A stretch of DNA of 64,000 nt from Rhodamnia argentea. Taxonomy: Eukaryota; Streptophyta; Magnoliopsida; Myrtales; Myrtaceae. Both the position numbers and the translations under genes were made by a program. The notes under the pieces were generated by a model. That model was not told where the DNA came from and made no database searches. It saw only the letters and a program-made list of their open reading frames with translations. Each line of letters begins with the position of its first letter. Positions within the stretch are counted from its first letter, which is position 1. The DNA lies in contig NC_063160.1 of the NCBI RefSeq assembly GCF_020921035.1, positions 19,751,595 through 19,815,594 on the forward strand. Reading direction: 5' to 3'. Positions 46,701-58,962 of the stretch are shown here, piece by piece.

Positions 46701-49300
46701 TTTGCATGTAGCAGGATGAACACTGGAGCACTGAAACATTTAACGTAACTGGGGACTATGAGTAAACAAATGACACAAGTGATCCAACATCAAAAGTAAC
46801 TCCTGGAAAAAGGAACTCAAACTCTGATGTAAATATGGAGATTGCGCTCTGCATACAGCAGAAAAGATTATAACAAATTAAGCTAACCATGCTCAAGCTC
46901 TTTCTACCTTACTATCCCAGAAGCCACATTTGCTGAACAAGAAAAAACCACATTAAGAAATGTCGCCTAAGGCATTGAGAAAGCACATCATTACTTTAGC
47001 TCACAATTGACACAAATTCTAATGACATATCTAAAGTTGGACACAATCAAAGGGTGACGAGATCAACGCAGAATGTATCAAGGGTGGAGGAATGGAAGAC
47101 GAGAGAGAAGAAAGAAGAGCATTTGGAAGAAAATGAGATCACAAACATACTCCCAAACTGGTGCAATATCCTTGTTCCAGATTCCTTGTAGATTTGACAC
47201 TTGGGTTCCAGGCCTCGAGCAAGAAATAAGTAAATAACGACCGAAATGGAATAACAACTCCAGAAGATAAGGATCTTCATCAATTGCAAAAGACCTAATC
47301 CTATCAGCAGTAGATATTCTACCACTGCCGCTCCCCTTATTGTATAGACAAGTCACTGAAGACGGTTCACCAGTCTCAGGAGACGTGAATCCTGTGACAC
47401 AGGTAGAGCTGGAACTTTTCTTAAGCTTGAGTGAAACACGTTGGAAAAGGGTTTGGTAGTCACTTAAATGGCGTGCATAGAGCTCAGGGTATGAAAGGTT
47501 TCTTATAGTTTCGAGTGCAAGGACTGCATCTGCATTGGGATCCTTTTTAGAATATGAAGGATCTACTAGAGGTCCATTAAACGAAGAAGCAGCCACTAAG
47601 TGCAGAATAGCCCAATCTGAACCCTCAACCTTCAATTTTTTGCCATCCAAGACACTTATCATGCCACTCTCATCACTAATATTCAGATCAAGAATGCTGC
47701 AAAACTGAATTCCCTTGGGATCATTGTCATTTACTTCTGGGGGAATTCTTTTACCAGGACAAGCCCCCTCCATAATGATTTGGCTACTTCCGTTGACGTA
47801 TGAATGATGGCGTAACTGGCTATCTAGAGACACTGTAAATGAAACATATCCTGATTTGCTTGCAGATAGTTTCATCACAATAACTTGGTCAGGATAAGAT
47901 GAAAAGTACTCCCTTGAGAATTGTATTTCGCCTACAGAATATCCAACTCTCACGGTAGCAGTTTTCAAGTCTAGTTCCCTGCTATATGTTTCTTCGTCAT
48001 ATGTAAGATGGAGATAATCAAAGTCCAGCTTGAGGTCCCCAAGGAGCTGGTAGACCTACATCATAAATGAAAAAGGTTAGAGGAGGGTGTAACTGTAAAC
48101 AGAATGCTTTGTGTTCCCTAGCGATTGCTGAACAGAGGAGACGAGCTTCAAAATGAGAATAAAATGTACAGAAAATCTGATGCGTACTAAACTAACGTAT
48201 CTGAAGAAAGGAATACAGGAATGATGATCATGCATAGAGAGAGATGCTAGAAGATTAGTCTTTGAGAAGCTGCTAATATCTTAGACAACATATTTCAGCA
48301 CCTGATAACTGATAAGTAGCGGCATCCTTTAAACACCTAGGCCATAAAAGGGCCACATTACTACGGCTATGAGCTGATTCCAGCATGCTTGGTTCAGTTG
48401 AGAATCAGGGTACCCCACAAATCGGGCATCTTGATTACATACAATCTTAATTCATGGAAAAGCAGATAAGCAAGCAAATTGTTATTATAAATTCATTGAT
48501 ACATAAGCTTGCTAAGTAAGGATTGTTAATGTGTATCCTTATCACCTGACACCGCCAACACCCAATTAAGCTCCGGCAAACCATAAAGCATGAAACTATT
48601 CATGGGTACAAACAAGTCATCTTCACAACGTGGCAACAAAATAAAATTCATGCATAAACTAGATAAAGACACATACTTCAGATGGATTTCCTAACATATT
48701 GACTGCTGCTGCAGAAGCATCAGCATATTCACCATCGTCCACGAGCTTCCTGACCTCGGCCATAACCACCAGTACATTAGGATTAGTGTAGTTGCCTGGA
48801 ATCCCAGTCCAGAGAGTATCCTCTACACAAAAGTCGACATTCAATCAGCATGATGTACGTCCGAGCAATGAACTTTAGCTAGTTATGATAGGTATACTAA
48901 AACCGCTCTGCTAAATTGCAGTTGACCCTTTAAACAAGTGGTCATATTCAACATCGAAAGTCTCCGTCGCTTGTTAAACCAATATAGTAAATCAGTCTGG
49001 GTACACCTAGAATTGTTCGAACTTTAACTGGCCTCGAACTTTCACCACTCCAAAAACCCGGAAGAGAACAACTTTTCGTTGCTCTTCAGTTTCCCAAAGA
49101 AACTGCTTCCTCATTTCACTTATTCATCAGAAGAGAGGAAAAGAGTGTGATTCACCGTTGAGTTGGAGAAGTTCTGAGGGAACGCCACCCCACACCATGG
49201 CTCCGAGCCTGCCATTGCCGATCGGAGCAGCATCGGTGAAGTCCTTGGCGGGCCCATTGAACGTCACTTTCAACGGCTCAGAATCGTCCGTGCGCTCCAT
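43712..49300 (-). CDS. FUC95A: Alpha-1,2-L-fucosidase, GH95, copy A
   Basis: Ten exons: 49156-49300, 48677-48822, 47151-48055, 46428-46560, 45787-45945, 45016-45240, 44824-44925, 44556-44691, 44110-44305 and 43712-44015. They give 2,451 bp and 816 residues from the ATG at 49300. GH95 enzymes remove alpha-1,2-linked fucose; the Arabidopsis homologue acts on xyloglucan and related glycans in the apoplast. Expected catalytic elements are present: NINLQMNYW with N405/N407, STSPEH with E535 as general acid, and PPFQIDANFG with D712, assigned by analogy to characterised GH95. The N-terminal domain starts SEPLKVTFNGPAKDFTDAAP. The frame stays open upstream of 49300, so the true start may be earlier. 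A retrotransposon sits just past its stop. Confidence 0.93.
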
Positions 49301-50469
49301 CAAGATCGCGTCTTTCTCGTCTTGATTGCTTACGGTTGCAAAGAACGAGAGGAGCGTCGGTGACGCGGGCGGTGAACCTTTATCAGGGAGCTCGAATGAG
49401 GAGGCTCGCAAACGGCCATACACGTGTGAACGAGAGAGACGAACCGGACCATCGTGTCTTGGAGCGATGTCGAATGAAAACTCCCGGCAGAAAAGATTCA
49501 CAGAACAGACGCCAGTGGGGGGGACGAAAATGGCCGGCTTTTGCTTATGTTTGTACGTTCCTGCGACGCATGCGCAGTTTAAATATTCCCGTTGATGCGA
49601 ACAAGGAGCAGAAGAAGATTTTGAATATACTAATCCTACGAAAGAATGATGCGTCGCACAGTGTTGCAACCATACCAAAGCTTGCAGCTTTTAGCAGCAT
49701 CGCCCAGCTCGTCGGAGTTAGATCATTTTTCTCTGACTCGAAAGCCAGGTCCTGCTCAGTTTGCTGTTTGGGTTAGTGATTAGAGAACCATCTTGAATTT
49801 TAAAGTGTTTCGAGGAATACAGGCAATGTGTTTATGGATGGAGTGGCGGCGACCTTTCATCACGGGCACCGTGAAGCCGACGCTGCTGCTGATGGGCTTC
49901 CCAAGCATGCGAGGGACCAAAACTGGATTCCCTGATACATGAATTACAGATGCTCCTGTTTTACAACGATGAGAACTCTCTGGCCCCTAGAACTGTTGCA
50001 TCCAGAATCCCAGGCCAATTCTTGTGTTGCTATAAAAACAGAATCATGTATGTATGACGCAGAAACAGAAGCACTTTCAGAGCGTGAATATACGTGAAAA
50101 TATATCAATGGCGACCTCGAAGAACTGAAGAATGGTGACTGAATTATGATCATAACCGGCAGACTTCTCAATCGAACTTCTAACAAAGGATCTCATTTTT
50201 GCTTCTCATGCCTCCTGAAGGTTCTCTTGCATGATCCCCAACCAAGAAAATGCTTCAGGGCAAACTAGCATGGCATGAGCTAAGTAAATGTCCAAATTAC
50301 TGGGTACTCAGGTCACATTATCATATAAGGTTGAGAGAACTCAAAAGCAAAGCAACAAGAGCTAAATAAAAGTTGAGCGAAAAGAAAGGCCGGTCCCAAC
50401 CTTTTATAGGTTCCTAACATCCTCCCTTTTTATTTTTCTTCTGTTGGGAAGACATGACGTAAAGCAGTT
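49301..50469. other. Promoter of copy A and 3' flank of copy B
   Basis: The minus-strand frame is open from 49678 to copy A's first exon. The rest is the 3' flank of copy B. No other gene was recognised. Confidence 0.4.
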
Positions 50470-53400
50470 CTAAAGGGAACATGTCTTCATGAGTCTCAAC
50501 CGTCCATCGAATGTGTAGACTGTATGAGATGCAATATCTACTGTCACTGAAGTTCCCTTATAGTGCAACTTGTGAAGAGAGATCCAGTCCTTCGACCACA
50601 CATCAACTTCATTGAGGTCTCCATCGCTCCAGCGGATGTTGACCGTGACCCCTCCCCGTGCTTTCAGTCCCTTCACCCAACCATTCCCCCATTTGTCCCG
50701 GGGAAGAGCGGGAAGCAAGTATAAATCCTTAACAGTGCTCTGCACGAGCATCTCCGAAACCGCTGCTATAAAACTGACCCAAGATGAAAGACCGTTTAAG
50801 TATAATGTTACCAATTCGCAGGACTCCTCCATTGCTCTTACTTATGTGCCGAAAAATAGTTCGTTCACTGAAAGGTTAGTATATTAAGTAGAAATATATC
50901 CAGAAAGGAGCTTAGAGAATCTCTTCTAGAGTCGACTCAAGGTAAGAAATGCGTCATACCAACTCTATGGGAGAAAGGCAAAAGGTAAAACTCTTTCAAG
51001 TCACACGGAGTAGATATCACATTGTTAAATATCACATAGTTAATTCATAAAAGAAAAAGAAAAAGGAAACCTATGGTTTTTGCATCTTAAAATTTGATGT
51101 CCAAGAAATGCAGTCACGCAGTGCGAGCACTGAGAGACATACATAATTTTCTATAGTCCCGAGGTACAAATTCAAATCTTTGTTTACAATGTCTGATGGC
51201 ACTAATGATATTTATCAAGTTCAATTGTAAGGCAGTCACAGACATATTCCCGAGTTCCAATTTGAGAAACATTGTCGTTGAAGAAGAGATGTTTGAAAAG
51301 CAAAGGGTTTTTTCAATAAATCACTTCATAGACTGGTCCTTAGAGATTGTGTTCACGCCATGATCATTCCCTAAAGAAAAGATACAATATCTTCTTACCC
51401 AAAGTTAGCATCAATCTGGAAAGGAGGATGTGCAGCAAATAAGTTACTATATAATCCTCCATGGAAGGAGACCTCATGATCTGGATCCACTAAGGTAATC
51501 AAATGTTTGACCATCCGATACGCATGCTCGCTGCTATAGAGTCGTGCCCAGAGAGCGATTTTCCATGTTGTAGACCATCCTGGACCATCCTCTCCTGAAC
51601 CAATCACAAAAATGTTAGAAAACCATTCAACTATCTCGCCAGCAGCATCACAGCATTAGAGTTCCAAGAAGAAGCCCACTACAGACTCTCATTTAATTGA
51701 GCTTATGAAAGATGCAGCATAGAGATTGTGCTAGCCTGTTCTTCATTACCGTCACACGATAATCAAATACACAACTGTTGTATAGACAAAGAAAGATGTC
51801 CAGTGAATGAGCATACTCCTCTGACCAATATTTGCATTTAAAATGGTGTGTAAAGCATTCACCAACCCCCTCCCCTCCCTCCCCCTGCACCCCCAACCCA
51901 AAACAAAAATAAAATAAAAAACCACTCCCGCAGCCCCCAGACAATGAAGCCCACAAAACTTAAATAATGATCCGGCCACAAGAAGCCTACCTCTTTTATA
52001 GAGGGATTTCGCTGCAGCAGTACAGAGATCAGGAGTAAGTTCCAAAGTTATTGTGTGTCCCGGAAACAGGCCAAAAAGGTGAGAAAGATGGCGATGATGT
52101 ATTTCTGGATCCTTGAAATCTTGTGCCTGCCTTCACAGGAAGTACTGGTTAGACCACAAAGATAGGCGGTCTTTGTACCGAAAAAGAACAATCACAACGA
52201 TTGTTCTTGAGCTGCACTTGAGGAAGAGCAGAAAGCATTTAAGCCACCACATACCCACTCCATGATAGAACCATCCATGGCTAGTTTAATTGGACGAAGC
52301 CTTGTCTGAGCCTTACGCACTTTATTGACAAGATCCCCATTGGAATACCCCAGAACCTGTTATTTAGAACTTAATTACAAATGTATAAATGAAGCACGAG
52401 AAAGTTAATTTTTTCTGCCTATTTGGATGAGGCTTCACCTCAGCAGCAGCAACAACTCCAGAGAACACTTCCTTTATGATTGCCATGTCCATTGTTGTTG
52501 AGTAGCTCACACTAGCAGGCCTACCATCGGGAGCAATAAAGCTATGTTCGGGAGATGTTGATGGATTGGTTTCAAGGTATCCATCAGGGCCTTCAATCAA
52601 CCAGTCCAACAGGAACAGTGCACATCCTTCCAACAAAGGATAAGCCTTATCCATGAGAAACTCCTGCTTAATATCAAGCATCGGAAATTTTCAGTGCATA
52701 CTTAACAAATAGTGAACGCGATATATGCAGAGAGAGATGCGCATTGCAGAGCTAAAGAATAAATATGTGGCTGTTCAAGATAAAGCAAGAGACTTTCTGT
52801 ACATTTTCGAAGATGATAATGGCTTTTCCAATTGGTGCAGAACAGCTATTATGTCAGTTCTGGATAAAAAACTCCAATCTGCTAAAGGAATAGCTAAAGA
52901 AAACTAGAGAAGGGCCCAAAAGTCAATATGAAGCTGAAAAATACAAAGGCCAGAACTTATGCTTAGGCTTGACTCACACTCAAAGCTAACACTATCTATT
53001 GCAACCTCTCATACTGCAAGGGAGGCAACTTTTGGGAATCTAAAGGAAAAGAAAGAAATGAACGAAAGCTTCAGAGAACAAAGCTTGAGATAGCATAGTG
53101 ACCTCTGAGAAATTATGTAATGCCATCGGGTCAAAGAATCTATCTGCTATTTAATGCAAGGACGTGATATAAGCATAGACCTGCCTAGCAGGAAAGAAAG
53201 ACTAAATCAGAAAAAGATTTCCACCGAACAAGGTGGTATTGGAACTACCTTGTCCATTGTATATTTATAGTGCTCCCAGAGATGCGTGCAAAGCCATGCG
53301 CCACCCATTGCCCACATTGCCCACACAACTTCACCTGAAACCGGCGATGACTTTGCCCATATGTCAGTTTTATGGTGTATGACCCAACCTCTTGCCCCAT

Positions 53401-56400
53401 AGTTAACCTGCAACATTCTCTGACAAGGTAAGAGAGGATTTTATTTTGATATGCGGTCGACAACAATCAGCTACTACATGATCAAACTGATTCTTTTAGC
53501 ACTGAAAATTTGAATATGCTCAACAATTTTCTCAAAATTGAGGAAGGGTTCAGACTTAGAAAAATCAAAGAGATTGAAGGATCAAGACAGACATCAGGTG
53601 TTCCATTTTGCACGTGATCGCATCTTATCACCTAATATGCTAGCAGAACATTTGCAATGGAATGGTCCGCCAAGCATTATTTTGGAAATTCAAATTTTCT
53701 TTTCTGCTGGAAGCTAACTCACCAAAAAGAATGGAATCTAGCAAACATCTGGAAAACTTATGGACTCATCATCTTATCTCATAATTCTCCGAGTCCATAT
53801 GCTTAAAACTTTCAAACAGAATGCCTAGCGGCACAGATTATATTGGCTTCCAAAGAGTGAAACCACTTGCTTTCATTTTCCAGCTATCTATCAGACAGAT
53901 ATAAACTATGCGGTCACAGAATGAAGATTCTTGCAGAACCATTAAAGTTGAATACTCACTTCTGCAGTTTTACTCCCATTCACTGATAAAGAGGAAAGAA
54001 AATCAAACAAAGCCTCCTGGCACTCAGCAAGATTGCAGGGAAGGCAAGGCCAATAGTTCATTTCAAGATTGATGTTCAAGTGAGGAGCGGAACTGAGCAA
54101 AACGAGGGGATTCAGTCAGTGACTGTCCACACATAGTTTCCCAAAAAGTAGCTGCAAGCACATTATATTAAGAGTGTCCTGCATTAGAGAAGTACTATCA
54201 ATCGGAATCCATCCACAATACGACACATGCTGGTCGTTGACAAGCACTTGAAGTAATATCTACTACATGCAATCCATTTCCTTTTTCATCTTCATCTCTC
54301 ATTACATCATAATCAAGAGCGGCAAGATCAGAATCCCTACCCCCTCACATCAATCCCACGAGCCTCTCATCCATTCTCATTCGATCACGGCAGGGGAGTA
54401 AATCAAAATAGAAAAAAAAGCATGGTGATGACAAGAACAAAGCAGGATGAACCAAAGGTGGAGAAAAACAAAACAAAAGTAAGTGAACGCAACAAACTGC
54501 ATAAGATAATATGTTAGACTTATATGTTAAAAGTAGAGATCCCATCAGAAAGAAAAGCATTTGGAATAAAATGAGATCACAAAACATACTCCCATTTTGG
54601 TGCAATATCCTTGTTCCAAATTCCTTGTAGATTTGCCACCTGGGTTCCAGGCCTTGAGCAAGAAATAAGTAAATAACGACCAAATTGGAATAGCAACTCC
54701 ACCAGAAAAGGGTCTTCATCAATTGCAAAAGACTTAATCCTATCAGCAGTAGATATTTTACCAGTCTCATTCTCCTTATTGCAAAGACCAGTAATTGAAG
54801 AAGGTTCACTAGTTGCTAGAGACGCACGTCCCATGGCACTAGAAGAGCTGGAACTTTTCCTTAACTTAAGTGAAACACGTCGGAAAAGGTTCTGGTAGTC
54901 ACTCAAATGGCGTGCATAGAGCTCAAGGTATGAAAGGTTTTGTATTGATTTTAGTGCATGAACTGCATCTGCAGTGGGATCTTTTTTAGAATCTATAGGG
55001 TTTGTTAGAGGTCCATCAAACGAAGAAGCAGCCACTAGGCGCAGAATAGCCCAATCTGAGGCCTCAACTTTCAATTTTTTGTCATCCAAGACACTTACCA
55101 TGCCATTCTCCTCACTAATCTTTAGATCAAGAATGCTGCAAAACTGAATTCCTTTGGGATCACTATCATTTACTTCTGGGGGAATTCTTTTACCAGGACA
55201 AGCCCCCTCCATAATAATTTGGCTACTTCCCTTGACATATGAACGATAGTGTAACTGGCTGTCTAGAGACACTGTAAATGAAACACATCCTGATTTGCTT
55301 GCAGATATTTTCATCACAATAACTTGGTCAGGATAAGATGAAAAATACTCCCTTGAGAATCCTACATTACCTACATAATATCCAACTCTCACAGTAGCAG
55401 TATCCAAATCTAGTTCCCTGCTATATGTTTGTTCAGTGTATGTAAGATGGAGATCATCAAAATCGAGCTTGAGGTCCCCAAGAAGTTGGTAAGCCTGCAT
55501 CAACATTGAAAAGATTAGAGAGGGATCGGCGAATATATGTAATGAGTAGAAAACATTTATATGATCATGCATGGAGAACAAAAAGTAAAGGTATCAATCA
55601 GCAGACAAATGCCAGAAGATCAGTATAAAGAACTTGCTAATATGCAATCCGTAATATATTTCAGCACCTGTTATGTAGCCGCAGCTACGGTTCCTTATGA
55701 TTCAAAGGCCATAGGAAGGGCCACATTCTCTTAACTCCATGCTTATTCCAGCATGCATAGTTTGGTTGAGTATAAAGAAATGAAATTCAACTTTGGTGGA
55801 TAATAGAACAGAGGAGACTCATCATGGAAAAGCAACTATGAGAGTCATGTCAAGGGGCCACGATCAACCAGTAATGTTGATCGCACTCTTAATTCATGGA
55901 AAAGCAACTATGAGAGTAACTTCGGTGAGATAAATTCATGAATCCATGAGCTTGCGGAGTCTAAATTCTGGTGGAGGAGCATTCTATAGTTCAAATTCAG
56001 GTGGAAGAGCATCCTATCACGTGACATCACAATTATCTAACTAAGCTCACAGACAACCACAAATGAGGAAATTTAATGGTGATATAAGTACAACATTGTA
56101 GCAACATGAAAATAAAAATCATCATTAGAGTAGATAGAGAGTACTTCAGAAGGATTTCCTAGCAAATTGACTGCTGCCGCAGTAGCATCAGCATATTCAC
56201 CATCATCCACGAGCTTCCTGACATGTACTAACGCTGCTGGTACATGAGGATCAGTGTAATTCCCCGGAGTCCCAGTCCAGAGAGTATCCTCTATACAAAA
56301 GTCAACATTCAATCAGCTTGATGCATGCGTGTATCAAACTATAGCAGGAGCATGAGCGGACCAATCAATCAGACCCCGGTCTTCATTTATACAGCACGAG

Positions 56401-57087
56401 ACCCTTACAATCTGTACGTCAGGACAATTAGCTTCGCAATTGGTATAGACTACGAGGACAATGCCAGACTCAATCAACACAAGAAAAACTGACAAACCAA
56501 GTAAAAAATGCTGCTCTCAAATGTGGCAAATTCCAATAAGTAGGACAAGAAAGCACTAATGAACCTCTCCTCCAAGACTCAACGATGACTGTATTGAGTA
56601 CCTGCCGAACATCAGGCCTTCCCAAAAAAGGAAAAAATTTCCCAGTGAACCGTCTTGCTGAGATAGAACCGTCTAAGATTTTCTAAAGAGTTTCCGAAGT
56701 ACTTGTAAAACAATCAAACACCGAAAAGTTGCAATTTTTCAATGGGTTGGAGATAGAAGCTCTCTTGTTCCCTCGGCATTACTCGCCCCTTCTAAAATTC
56801 GTATTCGGCATATGAATTTCATTTCAGCGGAAACGAGAAGGCCGATAACTTCGCCAGTACCAAGAAGAAGCTTTCTTAGAGCTTCTTGAATCCAGTTCCC
56901 GCGAGCGAAATTGCAGAGGAAAAGGAGAGAAGAGTGGTTCACCGTTGAGCTGGAGAAGTTCCGAGGCCACGCCACCCCACACCATGGCTCCGAGCCTGCC
57001 ATTGCCGATCGGAGCAGCATCGGTGAAATGCTTGGCGGGTCCACTGAAAGTGACCTTCAATGGCTCAGACTCGTCCGTACGCTCCAT
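50470..57087 (-). CDS. FUC95A: Alpha-1,2-L-fucosidase, GH95, copy B
   Basis: Ten exons: 56943-57087, 56145-56290, 54590-55494, 53960-54092, 53249-53407, 52439-52663, 52255-52356, 51991-52126, 51399-51594 and 50470-50773. Every exon has the same length as in copy A, giving again 816 residues from the equivalent ATG at 57087. An in-frame ATG at 57234 would add 49 residues (MTCSFSFGGAKEVPRAS...) that could be a targeting peptide. Key segments are intact: NINLEMNYW, STSPEHSF and IDANFG. A small oddity is WAMGGAW in exon 5, where A and C have WPMGGAW. Intron sequence is also similar to A, so A and B are the younger pair of the array. Confidence 0.94.
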
Positions 57088-58230
57088 CAAGATAGAGCCT
57101 CTCTTGCTCGGCCCTACGGTCGCAGAAGACCCAGTGGCCAGTGCTAGTTGAGAAGGAAGTGAGGACGAGGCGACCGTAAGGTATGAAGCACGTGGAACTT
57201 CTTTTGCACCTCCGAAGGAGAAAGAGCACGTCATCGTCCCGAAGAAGCTACGTACAATTATTATTGCGCGGGAAAAGCGATCGAACAATAAATAGACAGA
57301 ATAAGAAAATAAATCAGACACACGTGATTTGGTCTAAGAGATTTACGTCCATGGGAGAGCAGCAACGAATTCCACTATAGAACGAGCTATACACGGAGAT
57401 TACAGACCAAACTCGAGTAACTCAAACATTTTTAGTGTTTCCCAAACCTCGATTATATCCAAAAATGCACATAGTATTTAGCCCTCAATTCCTAACGAAA
57501 TAACCTCTCAATCTCGCAAAGAAATTACATAAATTTAACCTCAAGATTTAATCGACTTCGACACTTGAATTCTTGATGTAATTATACGAACAAAAACTTC
57601 ACTTGTCGGATAAACGGCACGAAGACACGCACAAGCGCCCACATAAGCGGCGCTTCTTGACTCGCATCAACAACTGCGCCCTTTCTTGAGTATAAAACAA
57701 TCCATATATATGAGTACCCGCGCAAGATAAGGGCAACCCTCCAGCAGAGTCAACATGAAAAAGGAAAACTCCATCCACCGAATTCTATTATAATTCGGTC
57801 AACAAAAGAAGTCCAAGATTGGACTTTTTTTTATCTTTTGTTACTTTTCTTTAGATAAGTCCAAATCCCAACAGAAAGTTGCAGTATCATCTTTTGCTCA
57901 ATATTTCTACTGTTCATGTAATCCAACAATTTGATCCTCATATCGAACAGATAATATGATTATCCACGGCATATATTTCAACTCAACAACTCATAATTTA
58001 TCTCGTATTGGGGCTTTGCTCATAAACTCAAACTCGAGACATATTCTAATAATAATTGCTGAGAACGAGACATGACATGATCGGACAAATTCTCGTGAGA
58101 GGAGGACAATGACCGTTTGTCGGAGCGCCCATCGGGACGAATCCGATCCGATGATTAGTGGATCCATGCCTTTCTTCCACGTCCCCGTTCGAAAAAATTA
58201 ATTCATAAGTTACTATATTCATTAAAGTAA
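57088..58230. other. Promoter of copy B and spacer
   Basis: About 57100-57700 is the presumed promoter of copy B. The rest to 58230 is AT-rich with no recognised gene. Confidence 0.4.
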
Positions 58231-58500
58231 TAATTACATAAAATGATCCGTAAATTTTGAGCCGATGTGCAATGCATACCCGAATTTTAAATTTATCCAA
58301 TGAGATTTCTAAATTTTAACTCAATATGTAATATCATTTTTGTAGTCCCAAAATTTTTATTTGAGGGCAATATTAAACATTCGATAGTTCATGAAATAAA
58401 TCATATATAAATTAAAAGTTCAGAAATCACATTAAATAAGTTAAAAGTGCATGAATATCATTACACGTTAAGTCAAAGTTTAGAGATCATTTACATTATT
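58231..58500. mobile_element. MITE-like element with long degenerate inverted arms
   Basis: The left arm, from TAATTACATAAAATGATCCGTAAATTTTGA, is mirrored by the right arm (reverse complement TAATGTAAATGATCTCTAAACTTTGA). The arms extend for about 105 bp each, leaving a short centre. It lies between fucosidase copies B and C and has no coding capacity. Confidence 0.6.
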
Positions 58501-58962
58501 TTCCCTTCGTTATATTTTTGCCAATAAGAAGCTGTCATGAAATGACCGGATCCATTTGTTCATCGTCAATCGACCCGGAATATTTTCCCGAACGACGGTT
58601 GAAGTAGAGATGAAGAAGAAGCCGCCACTCCGGTACTCAGAATGATAACCGGCAGTCCTCTCTGGTTTCACCTGGATTGCAGTTGTCCATTCTCCCCATT
58701 GTCATACCGGCATACAAGGTCTAGAGCTAATCTTGGCACGATGATGATCCAACAATGCCCATTTTATCCGATACTTTTATTGGTCATTTGACACGGTAAC
58801 ATGCCAAAAGAATAGTACTGACATGCCAATTGCCAAGGCAGTCTACACTAGGGAAAGCTCAAAACTCCCACAAATGAAAAGAGATGGACCGCAAGCAACA
58901 AAGAAATTCTACAACTGTAGGGCTTGCTTTTACAACTCTCTTCCACTGAAAAGAGTCTGCTC
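58501..58962. other. 3' flank of copy C
   Basis: Spacer and presumed 3' UTR of fucosidase copy C. Nothing else was recognised. Confidence 0.4.

Noticed and set aside
49301-49678. N-terminal extension of fucosidase copy A starting MVWLQHCATHH
   Set aside because: The far upstream part does not resemble copy B or the family, so I kept the shared ATG at 49300 and only noted the open frame.
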